Positions 1-8,570 of a stretch of DNA of 64,000 bases are shown here, piece after piece. Source of the DNA: Mucilaginibacter xinganensis (GTDB lineage: Bacteria > Bacteroidota > Bacteroidia > Sphingobacteriales > Sphingobacteriaceae); contig NZ_CP022743.1 of assembly GCF_002257585.1 (NCBI RefSeq), forward strand, positions 806,001-870,000, in the 5' to 3' direction. The notes under the pieces are model-generated. The model did no database searches, had not been told where the DNA came from, and saw nothing but the letters and a program-made list of their open reading frames with translations. Every line of letters begins with the position of its first letter. Position 1 is the first letter of the stretch. A program made the translations under genes and the position numbers.

Positions 1-163
1 CAGGACTGAAATTATTTTCCTGAAGTATGCTTACAGCTTGGTCTTTATCGCCAATAAGCACCAGTTTCTGGTCGGCAGTTAAAACTTTATAAGCTGCAAT
101 TGCCCCTAAAACGGTTGCTTTGGGAGCGTAATCACCGCCCATAATATCTAAGCCAATCTTCAT
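1..163 (-). CDS. plsX: Phosphate acyltransferase PlsX, N-terminal fragment
   Basis: Only the first 54 codons lie in the window; the gene runs off its left edge. The N-terminus reads MKIGLDIMGGDYAPKATVLG, the characteristic PlsX opening with the GGDYAP motif. PlsX converts acyl-ACP to acyl-phosphate for membrane phospholipid synthesis and is a peripheral membrane enzyme. The ATG at 161-163 is the natural start, 15 bp after the stop of rpmF on the same strand. The order DUF177-rpmF-plsX is the widespread bacterial arrangement, which supports the call. The fragment is too short to judge the catalytic part. Confidence 0.9.
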   Translation of the reverse strand, partial: MKIGLDIMGGDYAPKATVLGAIAAYKVLTADQKLVLIGDKDQAVSILQENNFSP

Positions 164-178
164 ACCAGAAAATTAAAC

Positions 179-370
179 TTAAGCTACAGCTGCTTTCTCA
201 ATCAGTAATTTACCGTTGTAATATACATTACCGTCAACAGTATAAGCTCTGTGAGGTAAATGTACAGCACCTGTAGTTTTGCAGGTAGTAAGGGTTGGCG
301 CTACTGCATTATCATGCGTTCTGCGTTTATCTCTCCTTGATTTGGATATTTTACGTTTTGGATGTGGCAT
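179..370 (-). CDS. rpmF: 50S ribosomal protein L32
   Basis: A 63-residue basic protein beginning MPHPKRKISKSRRDKRRTHD, the typical L32 start, followed by the conserved core with AVHLPHRAY. L32 belongs to the large ribosomal subunit. Full length for the Bacteroidota form. A cysteine remains in TTCKTTG, but the four-cysteine zinc knot of some L32 proteins is absent, as in many relatives. It sits between DUF177 (18 bp upstream) and plsX (downstream) on the same strand, so co-transcription is likely. Confidence 0.96.
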   Translation of the reverse strand: MPHPKRKISKSRRDKRRTHDNAVAPTLTTCKTTGAVHLPHRAYTVDGNVYYNGKLLIEKAAVA

Positions 371-388
371 AAAACCTGGTATTTATAT

Positions 389-910
389 TTATTTAATCTT
401 TTTGAGCGCATCCCACCGTGGGTCTGCCTGCTCATCTTTTTCTGTATTTGCCGAAAGCTTATTTAAGCTGTCAAGCATTTCTTTATCACAATAGGGATAG
501 TTCCCTTCGTTATCACATACGGTTATAAACGGCAACGCTACGTTTATGTATTCATAAATCAACCCCGCTATATTGATCTCGTGATCATTTTTAGTAAGGA
601 TGATAATCTCTTCGTCGTCACCAATTTCCTCTTCGCTAAACTTAGCTACCTGTTGTTCGTGTATATCCACCGGTTGCGGATATTGCGCCAAACACCTGTC
701 GCAGTTTGAATCAATTGTACCGGTGATCTGAAAATCCAGGATGATCATAGTCTCCTGCTTTTCCAATTCTACCCTGCAATTTAGGTCGGCTTTTTTTACC
801 AGCGAATATTCAAATGCGTCGAAAAAAGCATCGTCAACAATATACTCAAACTGGTGCTTCCCCAGTTTCAGGCCGGTAAACGGAATCGAATAATTTCTTA
901 GCGATTTCAA
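389..910 (-). CDS. DUF177 (YceD-family) protein
   Basis: A 173-residue acidic protein carrying the DUF177 pattern: an N-terminal segment with SIPFTGLKLGKHQFEY and a middle CDRCLAQY motif (a C-x2-C pair). Members are encoded directly before rpmF and, by analogy with YceD and its plant relative, are thought to act in 23S rRNA processing or accumulation; that role is inferred from the family. The start is chosen at the TTG at 908-910, which gives the family-like opening KSLRNYSIPF. A further in-frame TTG at 929-931 would add seven residues (LRANCCS) that do not look conserved. No ATG is available in this region. Confidence 0.88.
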   Translation of the reverse strand: MKSLRNYSIPFTGLKLGKHQFEYIVDDAFFDAFEYSLVKKADLNCRVELEKQETMIILDFQITGTIDSNCDRCLAQYPQPVDIHEQQVAKFSEEEIGDDEEIIILTKNDHEINIAGLIYEYINVALPFITVCDNEGNYPYCDKEMLDSLNKLSANTEKDEQADPRWDALKKIK

Positions 911-1080
911 TGAGCAACAATTAGCCCGCAAATGTAAGGATTAAATTGAGAATTGAAAAGTGTTTTTTTAAATAGAGAAATCAGCCTATGGAATCACAGT
1001 TTTTAAACGGAAAAACTTGTTGTTTAAGGTATTTGATATTTATAATATATGACTAGATTTAGAGGCAAAATACTTAAACC

Positions 1081-4000
1081 ATGATTATAAATTTACGCAC
1101 AATTTTATTTTTTATACTTATTTCAGCAAATAGTATTTGTTTGGCAGGGAACAATATTTTTGTCCCGAATACTTTTGACTTAAATATTAAGCGGTTTCCT
1201 GCTGGTGGTAGCACTCCAACAAAAATATCACCGTCGACGAACTATAAAACTTCTGGCTATAATGCAGATCGTCGCAGTTCGGTTGTGGTTAATACGAATG
1301 ATGGGCAATATCCTCCGCCGCAGCTAAGCTACAAAGGCCCCCAGGTTTACCATATAAATGAGACTATACAACCACTGGTGCCCACAAGCAGTAATGTGGG
1401 GCCCGCCGGAAGCATTGCCATTACGGTCGCTGCCTCGGGTATAAACAGCCCCCGGAATGTGACGATCGACACAGCTGGCAACGTGTACTTTTCACAGCTT
1501 GCTGATAATGTTGTAAAAAAAATACCTGCCGGCGGCGGCACCCCAATTACTATAGGAACGGGATTCAACGGACCTGTTGGAGTAGCTGTAGATAAACAGG
1601 GGAACGTTTACGTTGCGGATAACGGGAACAATGTTGTTAAAAAAATTGCAGCTGCTGGCGGTGTAATTACTACTATAGCGTCAGGATTTAATCAGCCATA
1701 TGGCTTAGCTATCGATGCTACCGGTAACTTGTTTGTAACAAACCTTGGTAATGGCTTACTTGAAAAAATACCTGCAGGCGGCGGAACAGTAAAAAATGTT
1801 GGGCCGGCCTTTAATCACCCAACCGGCGTTGCCCTGGATGCAAAGGGAAATATATATGTAAGCGACAACATCACCAATCTGATACAGAAAATCCCTGTAG
1901 GCAGCAATACTGCTATTACACTGGCCAGCAATGTTAATGACCCCTACGGAGTGGCAGTTGACGGCGGCGGCAATGTATATTATGCAGAGTTATACAGCGC
2001 AAGTATAAAGGAAATCCCTGTATCGGGAGGGGCGATAATCAGTATTGGATCTGGTTTAAATTACCCGCAAGGCATAGCCATCGACACAAAAAACAATCTT
2101 TATATACCTGATTTTTATAACACATCTATTAAAGAGTTTACGCCAACAGGTGGCTTCTCTATATCCCCTGCGCTGCCGGTAGGGCTGAACTTCAATACCA
2201 GTACCGGAACCATCAGCGGCACTCCGATTGCTTCGAGTCCGGCAACTGATTACACAGTTACGGCTTATAACAATGACGGTCTTAACTCAACTAATATTAA
2301 TATCAAGGTGCTAAAAGTTATAACTCTTGCCAACCTTACAATAAACAGCGGCACCTTATCGCCGGTCTTTTTACCGTCAACAGCCGCTTATACCGCGCAT
2401 GTGCCAAATGCGACCTCGTCAATAAAAATAACACCTACCGCCGGTGATAGTGTTTCATCCATAAAAGTTAATGGCACAGCCGTCTCATCTGGCGCAGCCT
2501 CCGCAAGCTTGCCATTAAACGTCGGCAATAACGCTATCAATATTGTTGTAACGGCGGTGGATGGAACAACTACCAAAACCTATGTGCTAACAGTAACCCG
2601 ATCAGCAGCTGGCTTATCAACCAATGCCCTTTTAACAAGCATAAAGATCAGCCCCAGTACCCCACTTACAACCGTAACCGGACCCGGATATAAAAATTAC
2701 TCCACAGCGGTTCCGAACGGTGAAACCAGCCTTAATCTTATTTCGGTGGCCCAGGATACTTCAGCAACCATTCAAGTAAACGGAGGAACGGTAGCTTCAG
2801 GCGCGGCAAAAACTATTCCGTTAAAAGTTGGCGCCAACGTAATTACTGTAGCGGTAACAGCACAGGATGGTGCTACCCTTAAAAATTACATCATTACCGC
2901 TACAAGGGCATCATCTTCAGTCGCTACGCTTGCTAATCTTATAACCAATGCAGGCGCGCTCAACCCGGCATTTGCAACGTTAACAACGGCTTATACCTTG
3001 CGCGTACCCAATGCCACAGCATCTATTAAGCTAACCCCGACAGCTACCGCCGGTGATGCGAGTATTATGGTTAACGGAACTGCCGTTGCATCAGGAGTTG
3101 CATCAGCAAGCATTCCATTAACTGCAGGTGATAATGTTATTAATACAGTTGTAACGGCCTCAGACGGAACCACTGTTAAAACATACACATTAACAGTAAC
3201 ACGATCAGCCGCGGGCTTATCAACCAATGCCCTGCTATCAAGCCTGAAGTTAAGCCCTAACACCGCGCTTACTACGGTAACCGGGCCCGGATATAAAAAC
3301 TATGCCACATCGGTTCCTAACAGTGAGACCAGCCTTACCGTTACTGCAGTTCTTCAGGATGCTACGGCAACCATTAAGGTTAACGGCACAACTGTAGCTT
3401 CAGGCGCTGCATCGCCATCCATTCCGCTGGCCGCAGGCGCCAATGTTATTACCGTTGTGGTAACGGCACAGGACGGAGCTACCGTTAAAAATTATATCAT
3501 TACCGCTACAAGGGCTACATCATCCATTGCTACGCTTGCTAACCTTATAACCAATGCAGGTGCGCTCAACCCGGTATTTGCAACTTTAACAACGGCTTAT
3601 ACTTTGCGTGTACCCAATGCAACAACATCAATTAAACTAACCCCAACAGCTACTGCCGGTGATGCTGCTATAAAAGTTAACGGAACTACAACCGCGTCAG
3701 GAGTAGCATCAGCAAGTGTTCCGTTAAGTGTTGGTGATAATGTAATTAATACCGTTGTAACGGCCTCAGACGGAACCACTGTTAAAACATACACATTAAC
3801 AGTAACACGGTCAGCAGCAGGCTTATCAACCAATGCCCTGCTATCGAGCTTAAAGATAAGCCCAAGTACCGCGCTTACAACCGTAACAGGGCCCGGATAT
3901 AAAAACTATACCACCTCGGTTCCCAACAGCGAAACCAGCCTTACGGTTACTTCTGTTGTTCAGGATGCTACCGCAACCATTAAGGTTAACGGCACAACTG

Positions 4001-4473
4001 TGGCTTCAGGTGCAGCATCGCCATCCATTCCGCTGGCCGTGGGAACCAATGTTATTACAACAACAGTAACAGCACAGGATGGTGCTACGGTTAAAAATTA
4101 TATCATTACCGCTACAAGGGCAGCAGGTCCGGTGACGGGTTTGTCGCTTGCAGCGCAGGGTTCAGATAGTGTAAAGACAGCCACGGATGAAATTTTGGTA
4201 CACCAGGCGATCTCCCCAAATGGCGATGGTCAAAATGATTTCCTTTTAATTGATGGATTAGCTGCTTATCCCAACAATAACCTTTCTATAGCTACGCAAA
4301 GCGGGTCGCTGGTTTATAACGCAAAGGGATACAATAATTCATCTGTAGTGTTTGACGGACATTCCAGCGTAAATGGCAGCTTACAGCCGCGGGGCACTTA
4401 TTTTTACTTACTGGAATATTATAACGGCACACAATACAAACGAAAATCAGGCTTTATAATCATCAAATATTAA
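1081..4473 (+). CDS. Secreted NHL-propeller / cadherin-like repeat protein with gliding-type C-terminal domain
   Basis: A 1130-residue modular exported protein. Seen in order: signal peptide (about 1-22, ending CLAG); a short linker; NHL-type beta-propeller (about 110-355) with repeated GVAVD..GNVYVAD-like units; a putative Ig domain (about 360-405, motif SGTP); six cadherin-like beta-sandwich units in an A-B-A-B-A-B order (about 412-1015), each ending in ..TYTLTVTR or ..NYIITATR; and a C-terminal domain (about 1035-1130) with SPNGDGQND, the hallmark of gliding-motility-associated domains (CHU_C type) thought to direct type IX secretion. A surface or secreted role is inferred; ligand unknown. 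The last three repeats and the C-terminal domain match the gene at 12095 almost exactly. A strong terminator follows at 4612-4648. Confidence 0.85.
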   Translation: MIINLRTILFFILISANSICLAGNNIFVPNTFDLNIKRFPAGGSTPTKISPSTNYKTSGYNADRRSSVVVNTNDGQYPPPQLSYKGPQVYHINETIQPLVPTSSNVGPAGSIAITVAASGINSPRNVTIDTAGNVYFSQLADNVVKKIPAGGGTPITIGTGFNGPVGVAVDKQGNVYVADNGNNVVKKIAAAGGVITTIASGFNQPYGLAIDATGNLFVTNLGNGLLEKIPAGGGTVKNVGPAFNHPTGVALDAKGNIYVSDNITNLIQKIPVGSNTAITLASNVNDPYGVAVDGGGNVYYAELYSASIKEIPVSGGAIISIGSGLNYPQGIAIDTKNNLYIPDFYNTSIKEFTPTGGFSISPALPVGLNFNTSTGTISGTPIASSPATDYTVTAYNNDGLNSTNINIKVLKVITLANLTINSGTLSPVFLPSTAAYTAHVPNATSSIKITPTAGDSVSSIKVNGTAVSSGAASASLPLNVGNNAINIVVTAVDGTTTKTYVLTVTRSAAGLSTNALLTSIKISPSTPLTTVTGPGYKNYSTAVPNGETSLNLISVAQDTSATIQVNGGTVASGAAKTIPLKVGANVITVAVTAQDGATLKNYIITATRASSSVATLANLITNAGALNPAFATLTTAYTLRVPNATASIKLTPTATAGDASIMVNGTAVASGVASASIPLTAGDNVINTVVTASDGTTVKTYTLTVTRSAAGLSTNALLSSLKLSPNTALTTVTGPGYKNYATSVPNSETSLTVTAVLQDATATIKVNGTTVASGAASPSIPLAAGANVITVVVTAQDGATVKNYIITATRATSSIATLANLITNAGALNPVFATLTTAYTLRVPNATTSIKLTPTATAGDAAIKVNGTTTASGVASASVPLSVGDNVINTVVTASDGTTVKTYTLTVTRSAAGLSTNALLSSLKISPSTALTTVTGPGYKNYTTSVPNSETSLTVTSVVQDATATIKVNGTTVASGAASPSIPLAVGTNVITTTVTAQDGATVKNYIITATRAAGPVTGLSLAAQGSDSVKTATDEILVHQAISPNGDGQNDFLLIDGLAAYPNNNLSIATQSGSLVYNAKGYNNSSVVFDGHSSVNGSLQPRGTYFYLLEYYNGTQYKRKSGFIIIKY
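3268..4134 (+). repeat. 867-bp segment identical to 15542-16408 (copy 1)
   Basis: Reading both copies side by side at a constant offset of 12274 bp, I see no mismatch from 3268 to 4134. The segment encodes the last B-A-B cadherin-like units. The first difference is at 4135 (A here, G at 16409), after which about 94 bp are again the same before synonymous and missense differences appear through the C-terminal domain. Upstream of 3268 the copies diverge. Internally the A-B pair repeats with a period of about 603-606 bp. Confidence 0.95.
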
Positions 4474-4611
4474 GAGCATATCAATTTTCTTACGTCCTTT
4501 AGAATAGCTAACCAAAATAAAACTTAGTAAACGTTCAGGGTCGGGGTGGCAGGGTCCGGCAATATTCAAAGACTTTGCTAAGGTAGCTTAATCGGCTACA
4601 TGAATTTTTAA

Positions 4612-4648
4612 AACAGGAAAGGCCCTTTTACAGAGGGCCTTTCCTGTT
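4612..4648 (+). terminator. Strong hairpin terminator after the NHL-repeat gene
   Basis: Perfect 15-bp stem with arms AACAGGAAAGGCCCT and AGGGCCTTTCCTGTT around a seven-base loop. It lies 139 bp after the stop codon at 4473 and before the start of the next gene. The hairpin and the ~60 bp before it resemble the terminator of the paralogous gene at 16932-16971, so the paralogy extends into the 3' flank. Confidence 0.8.
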
Positions 4649-4708
4649 AAAGTTTACTAATTTTGTCTAAATTTCGGGTATATTTAAAATTACATACCTT
4701 TATTAATC

Positions 4709-5188
4709 ATGGCGAAACCACTCTTGTTCATGCTTTTAATTTGCTCATCGTGTTTGATCCTCAAATACCAGGCTCAGAAAATCTGGTTATTTTCTAAGAC
4801 ACAGTACGCTGGCAATGCTCCTGTTGACAGAGATGGTAAAGCCCTTAAAAGCTATACTGAAACCCTATCATGTTTCATGGAAGTCAGCAAAAACAAACCA
4901 TCGCCGGCATGGCAAACAGCCTGGTACAAAGGCGTAAAATATTCGGTGAATGTTTTACAGGTAAACCAGGATTCGGTTATTATCGGCAGGTCAAAGAACT
5001 CAAAAAATATAGTTGTAATTAAACCCGGCATTGAAACCAAGCTGATCCAATTGGAATTTACAGAGCAGGGCAATTTCAAAGCCCCGAAAGTGGCTGGCTT
5101 TATATTGGAGGGCACTCTTGACAAAAAACAGGTTCACCTAACCTCTAACGAATCAGCAGTTGAGCTGGCCCCGGTGTTGATGCAATAA
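4709..5188 (+). CDS. Small exported protein of unknown function
   Basis: A 159-residue protein I do not recognise. It opens with a hydrophobic stretch (about 3-20, LLFMLLICSSCLILKYQAQ) that looks like a signal peptide. The SSC could serve as a lipobox cysteine, or cleavage could fall after QAQ. The rest is mixed alpha/beta with no clear catalytic motif; CFMEVSKN and KNIVVIKPG are the most distinctive parts. It stands alone on the plus strand, converging on the propeller gene at 5224-8343, with only 35 bp between the stop codons. Codon use looks like that of its neighbours. Confidence 0.6.
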   Translation: MAKPLLFMLLICSSCLILKYQAQKIWLFSKTQYAGNAPVDRDGKALKSYTETLSCFMEVSKNKPSPAWQTAWYKGVKYSVNVLQVNQDSVIIGRSKNSKNIVVIKPGIETKLIQLEFTEQGNFKAPKVAGFILEGTLDKKQVHLTSNESAVELAPVLMQ

Positions 5189-5223
5189 AAATCACGCTTA
5201 AGACCCCTCTTCCCGGAAAATAC

Positions 5224-8200
5224 CTATAAACTAATTTCTTTCACTCCTGCCCGGGCCAATTGCACATTTAAAGCTTTTAAATTATTGCCGGTAATTTCAT
5301 TATATTTTAAATTTAAGTTGTTGAAATAACTATCTGCCTGGTTAACAGCACCGGCGGCTTGAGTAGTAACAGGCATTTCGCTTTCCTGCAATAAATTCAT
5401 TAGTCCGCCAAGGCTGCTGCGTAAGCTATTAAAATTTTCAACTTTAGTTCCCACCGTACCATTTTCAATTTTTAGCGCATCGGCATTTGTTTTTTTAAGT
5501 GCAACTGCCAACTCGCCGCTCGCGTTTGGCAATAGTTTATTAATCTGTTCATGTAAGCTGTTTAACTTTTCCATTGTTACCATTACGGTTTTTAAATGCC
5601 GGTAGCATTTATCAGAAAAATCATATTGCCTTTGTAACTGCGCCAGGGGTGTTTTTACCCGCGGGTCAATTTTAACGGTAAGTGGCTGTGTGTATGATTT
5701 TCCATCGACTGTTAATTTTATCGTATAATTTCCAGGCATTACCCATGGTGAAGTTGGCACCGGCGCTGTTTGCCCGTAAATTGCGGCAATTGGATAGCCC
5801 GGTGGTAAGTCAAGCGGCTGGGTATGCAGGTCCCATACAAACCGATGCGAACCCTTTTCAGTAGCGAGTATTTGCTGCGGCCTGATCCAGTACAAGGGGA
5901 TATTTACCGGGGGCACGTCATAAGGTTTGTCATCACTTTTATAAACCCGCATTAGTTTCCCGGTTGCATCCAATATCTCGAGGCTAATTACAGCCTTTGC
6001 ATTATCCTTTAAATAATAGTCAATAATTGCACCATCAGGCGGGTTTTGCCCGGCTGGTTCTTCTTGTGGTAGCGGCGTATCGGTATTCATATTCCATCGC
6101 ACCCGGTAAAATTCACTGGTTTGGTATAACGTTGTCTGGCTGGCATCCTTTATTTTAGCAAGGTTTCGCAGCGCAGCTATATCATCCAATATCCAAAAAG
6201 ACCGCCCATGGGTTGCTACAACCAGGTCGTTGCCTTTTATTACGAGGTCGCGAATAGAGGTGGCAGGCATATTAAACCTTAAAGGCTGCCAGTATTCGCC
6301 ATCGTTAAACGAAACATAAACCATTCTTTCTGTGCCAGCAAATAACAAACCTTTACATATTGGGTCTTCCCGTACAGCGTTAACCGGATCGGGAGGCAAA
6401 CCGGTAACAATCTTTTTCCAGGTTTTACCGCCGTCGTGTGTTTTATAGATGTAAGGGTTCATGTCATCCAGCCTGATCTTGTTAATAGCCGCATAAGCGG
6501 TCTGATTATCAAAATGTCCTGCGTCAATTAACGAAACCTTGTTCCATGATGTAACTTCGGGTGGGGTAATGTTTTTCCAGGTTTTACCACCATCATTAGT
6601 AAGCTGTATAAGGCCGTCGTCGGTACCGGCCCAAATGGTGCTTATGTTTTTGTTGGACGGGGCTACGGTGTAAATTACCCCACGCTGCGGCATTTGCTTT
6701 AATTTTTCACTGGTATAGATGCCTACGCTTGCAGGAACATCCCAGGTGGTGCGGGTTAGGTCGGGGCTGATAACCTGCCATGAGTTGCCGCCGGTTAAGG
6801 TTTTAAACAATACGTTTCCGGCGAAAAACAGCGTCTTCTGATCTACAGGCGAAAAAACAACAGGCGCTGTGCGTACAAACCGGTATTTCCCCGTTCTGCT
6901 AACCTCGGGCGCTATATTTTGCACCTGCCCCGTACGCTTGTCGAACCTGGTAAGCTTGCCGCCATAAATAATATTCGGATCAAGCGGATCCGCAGCTACG
7001 TAACCATACTCTTCCGCACCTACTGTATGCCATTCCCTGAAGGTAATCTGGCCGTCGTTTCCCCTGCTGGCAATGCCTATTGAGCCGCTTTCCTGCTGCC
7101 CGCCGTACACGTTATATGGAAAAGCGTTATCGGTACTTACATGATAAAACTGTGCAGTAGGCTGGTTATACCATGAGCTCCACGTTTGGCCCCCGTTTAC
7201 GGTAATTTCAGCACCCTGATCGCTTGCCAGCAAAATTATTTCGGGATGCTGGGGATTGATCCACAAACGATGGTAATCATCGCCCCCGGGAGCTCCCCTG
7301 ATGGCTTTCCAGTTTTTTCCGCCATCAAGCGATTTCCAGGTAACAACATTAGCTATATAAACAATATCTTCATTTTTAGGATCAACTTTACACTCGGCGA
7401 AATCATCGCCCCGCTCCCATAACCGGATATCTGTGCTTTGCTCTTTCCATGATTCACCGCCATCATCCGAGCGGTATAAACCGCCTCCTTTTGCTGCATC
7501 AACGCAGGCATACATCCGATTTGAATTACTTGTAGCAATGCAAAAACCAATTCGCCCCAAACCATCGGTAATGGTTGGCAGGCCAGCAGTTAATTTTTTC
7601 CAAGTAGTGCCGCCATCAGTAGATTTGAACAAACCGCTTTCTGTGCCTTCCCACTCCCCGTTTTCCCATGGACCCTGTCGCCCGGCCCACATATCGGCGT
7701 AAATAATATCCGGATTATTGGGGTCGATCGTCACCTGTATAGCACCCGTATTTTCGTCTTTGTATAATACTCTTTCCCAGGTTTTACCGCCATCCGTTGT
7801 CCGGTACACCCCCCTTTCAGAATTTGGGCCATAAGGATGCCCTAAAGCCGCCACAAAAACCTTGTTCTCGTTCCTGGGATCAATGGCCAGCCCGCCAATT
7901 TGCTGCGCGTCCTTTAATCCTGTATTAACCCACGTTTTACCTGAATCGGCCGACTTATAAATGCCATCGCCTACTGAAAGGTCAGGTCTTTGGATACCTT
8001 CGCCGCTGCCCGCGTATATCACGCCGGGATTTGAGGGGGCTACGGCCACGTCGCCGATGGAGCCGGTGGGCTGCTCGTCAAACACCGGTTGCCAGGTGCG
8101 GCCAAAGTCTGTTGTTTTCCAAACACCGCCATTGTTTACTCCAATGTAAAAAACGTTAGGTTGCTGAACAACACCAGTTGCGCCTACCGTTCTTCCACCA

Positions 8201-8343
8201 CGGTGCGGCCCAATCATGCGCCATTGCAGCATATTGAATGCCGACGGGTTTATTATTTGTGCTTTAATTTTATCGACAGAGCATAGAAAAAATAAAAGCG
8301 TGGCAGCCAGCAAAAGGCGTTTAAGGGGATTTGGAAACCTCAT
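5224..8343 (-). CDS. Exported BNR/sortilin-like beta-propeller protein
   Basis: A 1039-residue protein with a signal peptide (about 1-28) and repeated propeller blades carrying Asp-box/BNR signatures such as KSADSGKTW, RSDDGGESW, KSLDGGKNW and KTHDGGKTW. It belongs to the large Bacteroidota group of VPS10/sortilin-type propeller proteins, often labelled glycosyl hydrolase without proof of activity. The N-terminal MIGPHRGGRTVGA resembles GPSNVGGRTRAL in the protein encoded at 12095. The C-terminal ~300 residues include a beta-sandwich-like part and a helical tail; no SPNGDGQND-type sorting domain is present. The substrate is unknown. The gene stands alone between a convergent small gene and the TonB receptor gene at 8571. 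Confidence 0.82.
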   Translation of the reverse strand: MRFPNPLKRLLLAATLLFFLCSVDKIKAQIINPSAFNMLQWRMIGPHRGGRTVGATGVVQQPNVFYIGVNNGGVWKTTDFGRTWQPVFDEQPTGSIGDVAVAPSNPGVIYAGSGEGIQRPDLSVGDGIYKSADSGKTWVNTGLKDAQQIGGLAIDPRNENKVFVAALGHPYGPNSERGVYRTTDGGKTWERVLYKDENTGAIQVTIDPNNPDIIYADMWAGRQGPWENGEWEGTESGLFKSTDGGTTWKKLTAGLPTITDGLGRIGFCIATSNSNRMYACVDAAKGGGLYRSDDGGESWKEQSTDIRLWERGDDFAECKVDPKNEDIVYIANVVTWKSLDGGKNWKAIRGAPGGDDYHRLWINPQHPEIILLASDQGAEITVNGGQTWSSWYNQPTAQFYHVSTDNAFPYNVYGGQQESGSIGIASRGNDGQITFREWHTVGAEEYGYVAADPLDPNIIYGGKLTRFDKRTGQVQNIAPEVSRTGKYRFVRTAPVVFSPVDQKTLFFAGNVLFKTLTGGNSWQVISPDLTRTTWDVPASVGIYTSEKLKQMPQRGVIYTVAPSNKNISTIWAGTDDGLIQLTNDGGKTWKNITPPEVTSWNKVSLIDAGHFDNQTAYAAINKIRLDDMNPYIYKTHDGGKTWKKIVTGLPPDPVNAVREDPICKGLLFAGTERMVYVSFNDGEYWQPLRFNMPATSIRDLVIKGNDLVVATHGRSFWILDDIAALRNLAKIKDASQTTLYQTSEFYRVRWNMNTDTPLPQEEPAGQNPPDGAIIDYYLKDNAKAVISLEILDATGKLMRVYKSDDKPYDVPPVNIPLYWIRPQQILATEKGSHRFVWDLHTQPLDLPPGYPIAAIYGQTAPVPTSPWVMPGNYTIKLTVDGKSYTQPLTVKIDPRVKTPLAQLQRQYDFSDKCYRHLKTVMVTMEKLNSLHEQINKLLPNASGELAVALKKTNADALKIENGTVGTKVENFNSLRSSLGGLMNLLQESEMPVTTQAAGAVNQADSYFNNLNLKYNEITGNNLKALNVQLARAGVKEISL

Positions 8344-8492
8344 ATGCTTATAATTTAATTGACAGGTTAGTACGATATATCTGTTTGTTTATCAACCAAA
8401 TTTAATAAAAACAACCATATACCGGTACCAATTTAAAGCCGTCAAAAAAGAAAACTCAACCTGGCAAAAATGCCTGTTAAATGATTGGCAGG

Positions 8493-8523
8493 AGGCCATT
8501 TCCCCAATCGGTAGAAATGGCCT
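8493..8523 (-). terminator. Hairpin downstream of the metal-type TonB receptor gene
   Basis: Perfect 10-bp stem, arms AGGCCATTTC and GAAATGGCCT, 11-base loop, in the 227-bp gap between the receptor gene stop (8571) and the upstream region of the propeller gene. There is no clear U-tract in the minus direction, so it may be a processing or stabilising hairpin rather than a true intrinsic terminator. Confidence 0.45.
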
Positions 8524-8570
8524 TACAAGCGGCATAAGCTTATCCGGGAGCCCAAACCCATTATACGGGT

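Noticed and set aside
2388-3833. Antisense open frames opposite the cadherin-like repeats (also at 14668-16107)
   Set aside because: They recur with the repeat units, lie opposite a strongly supported gene, have no signal or domain and no room for regulation.
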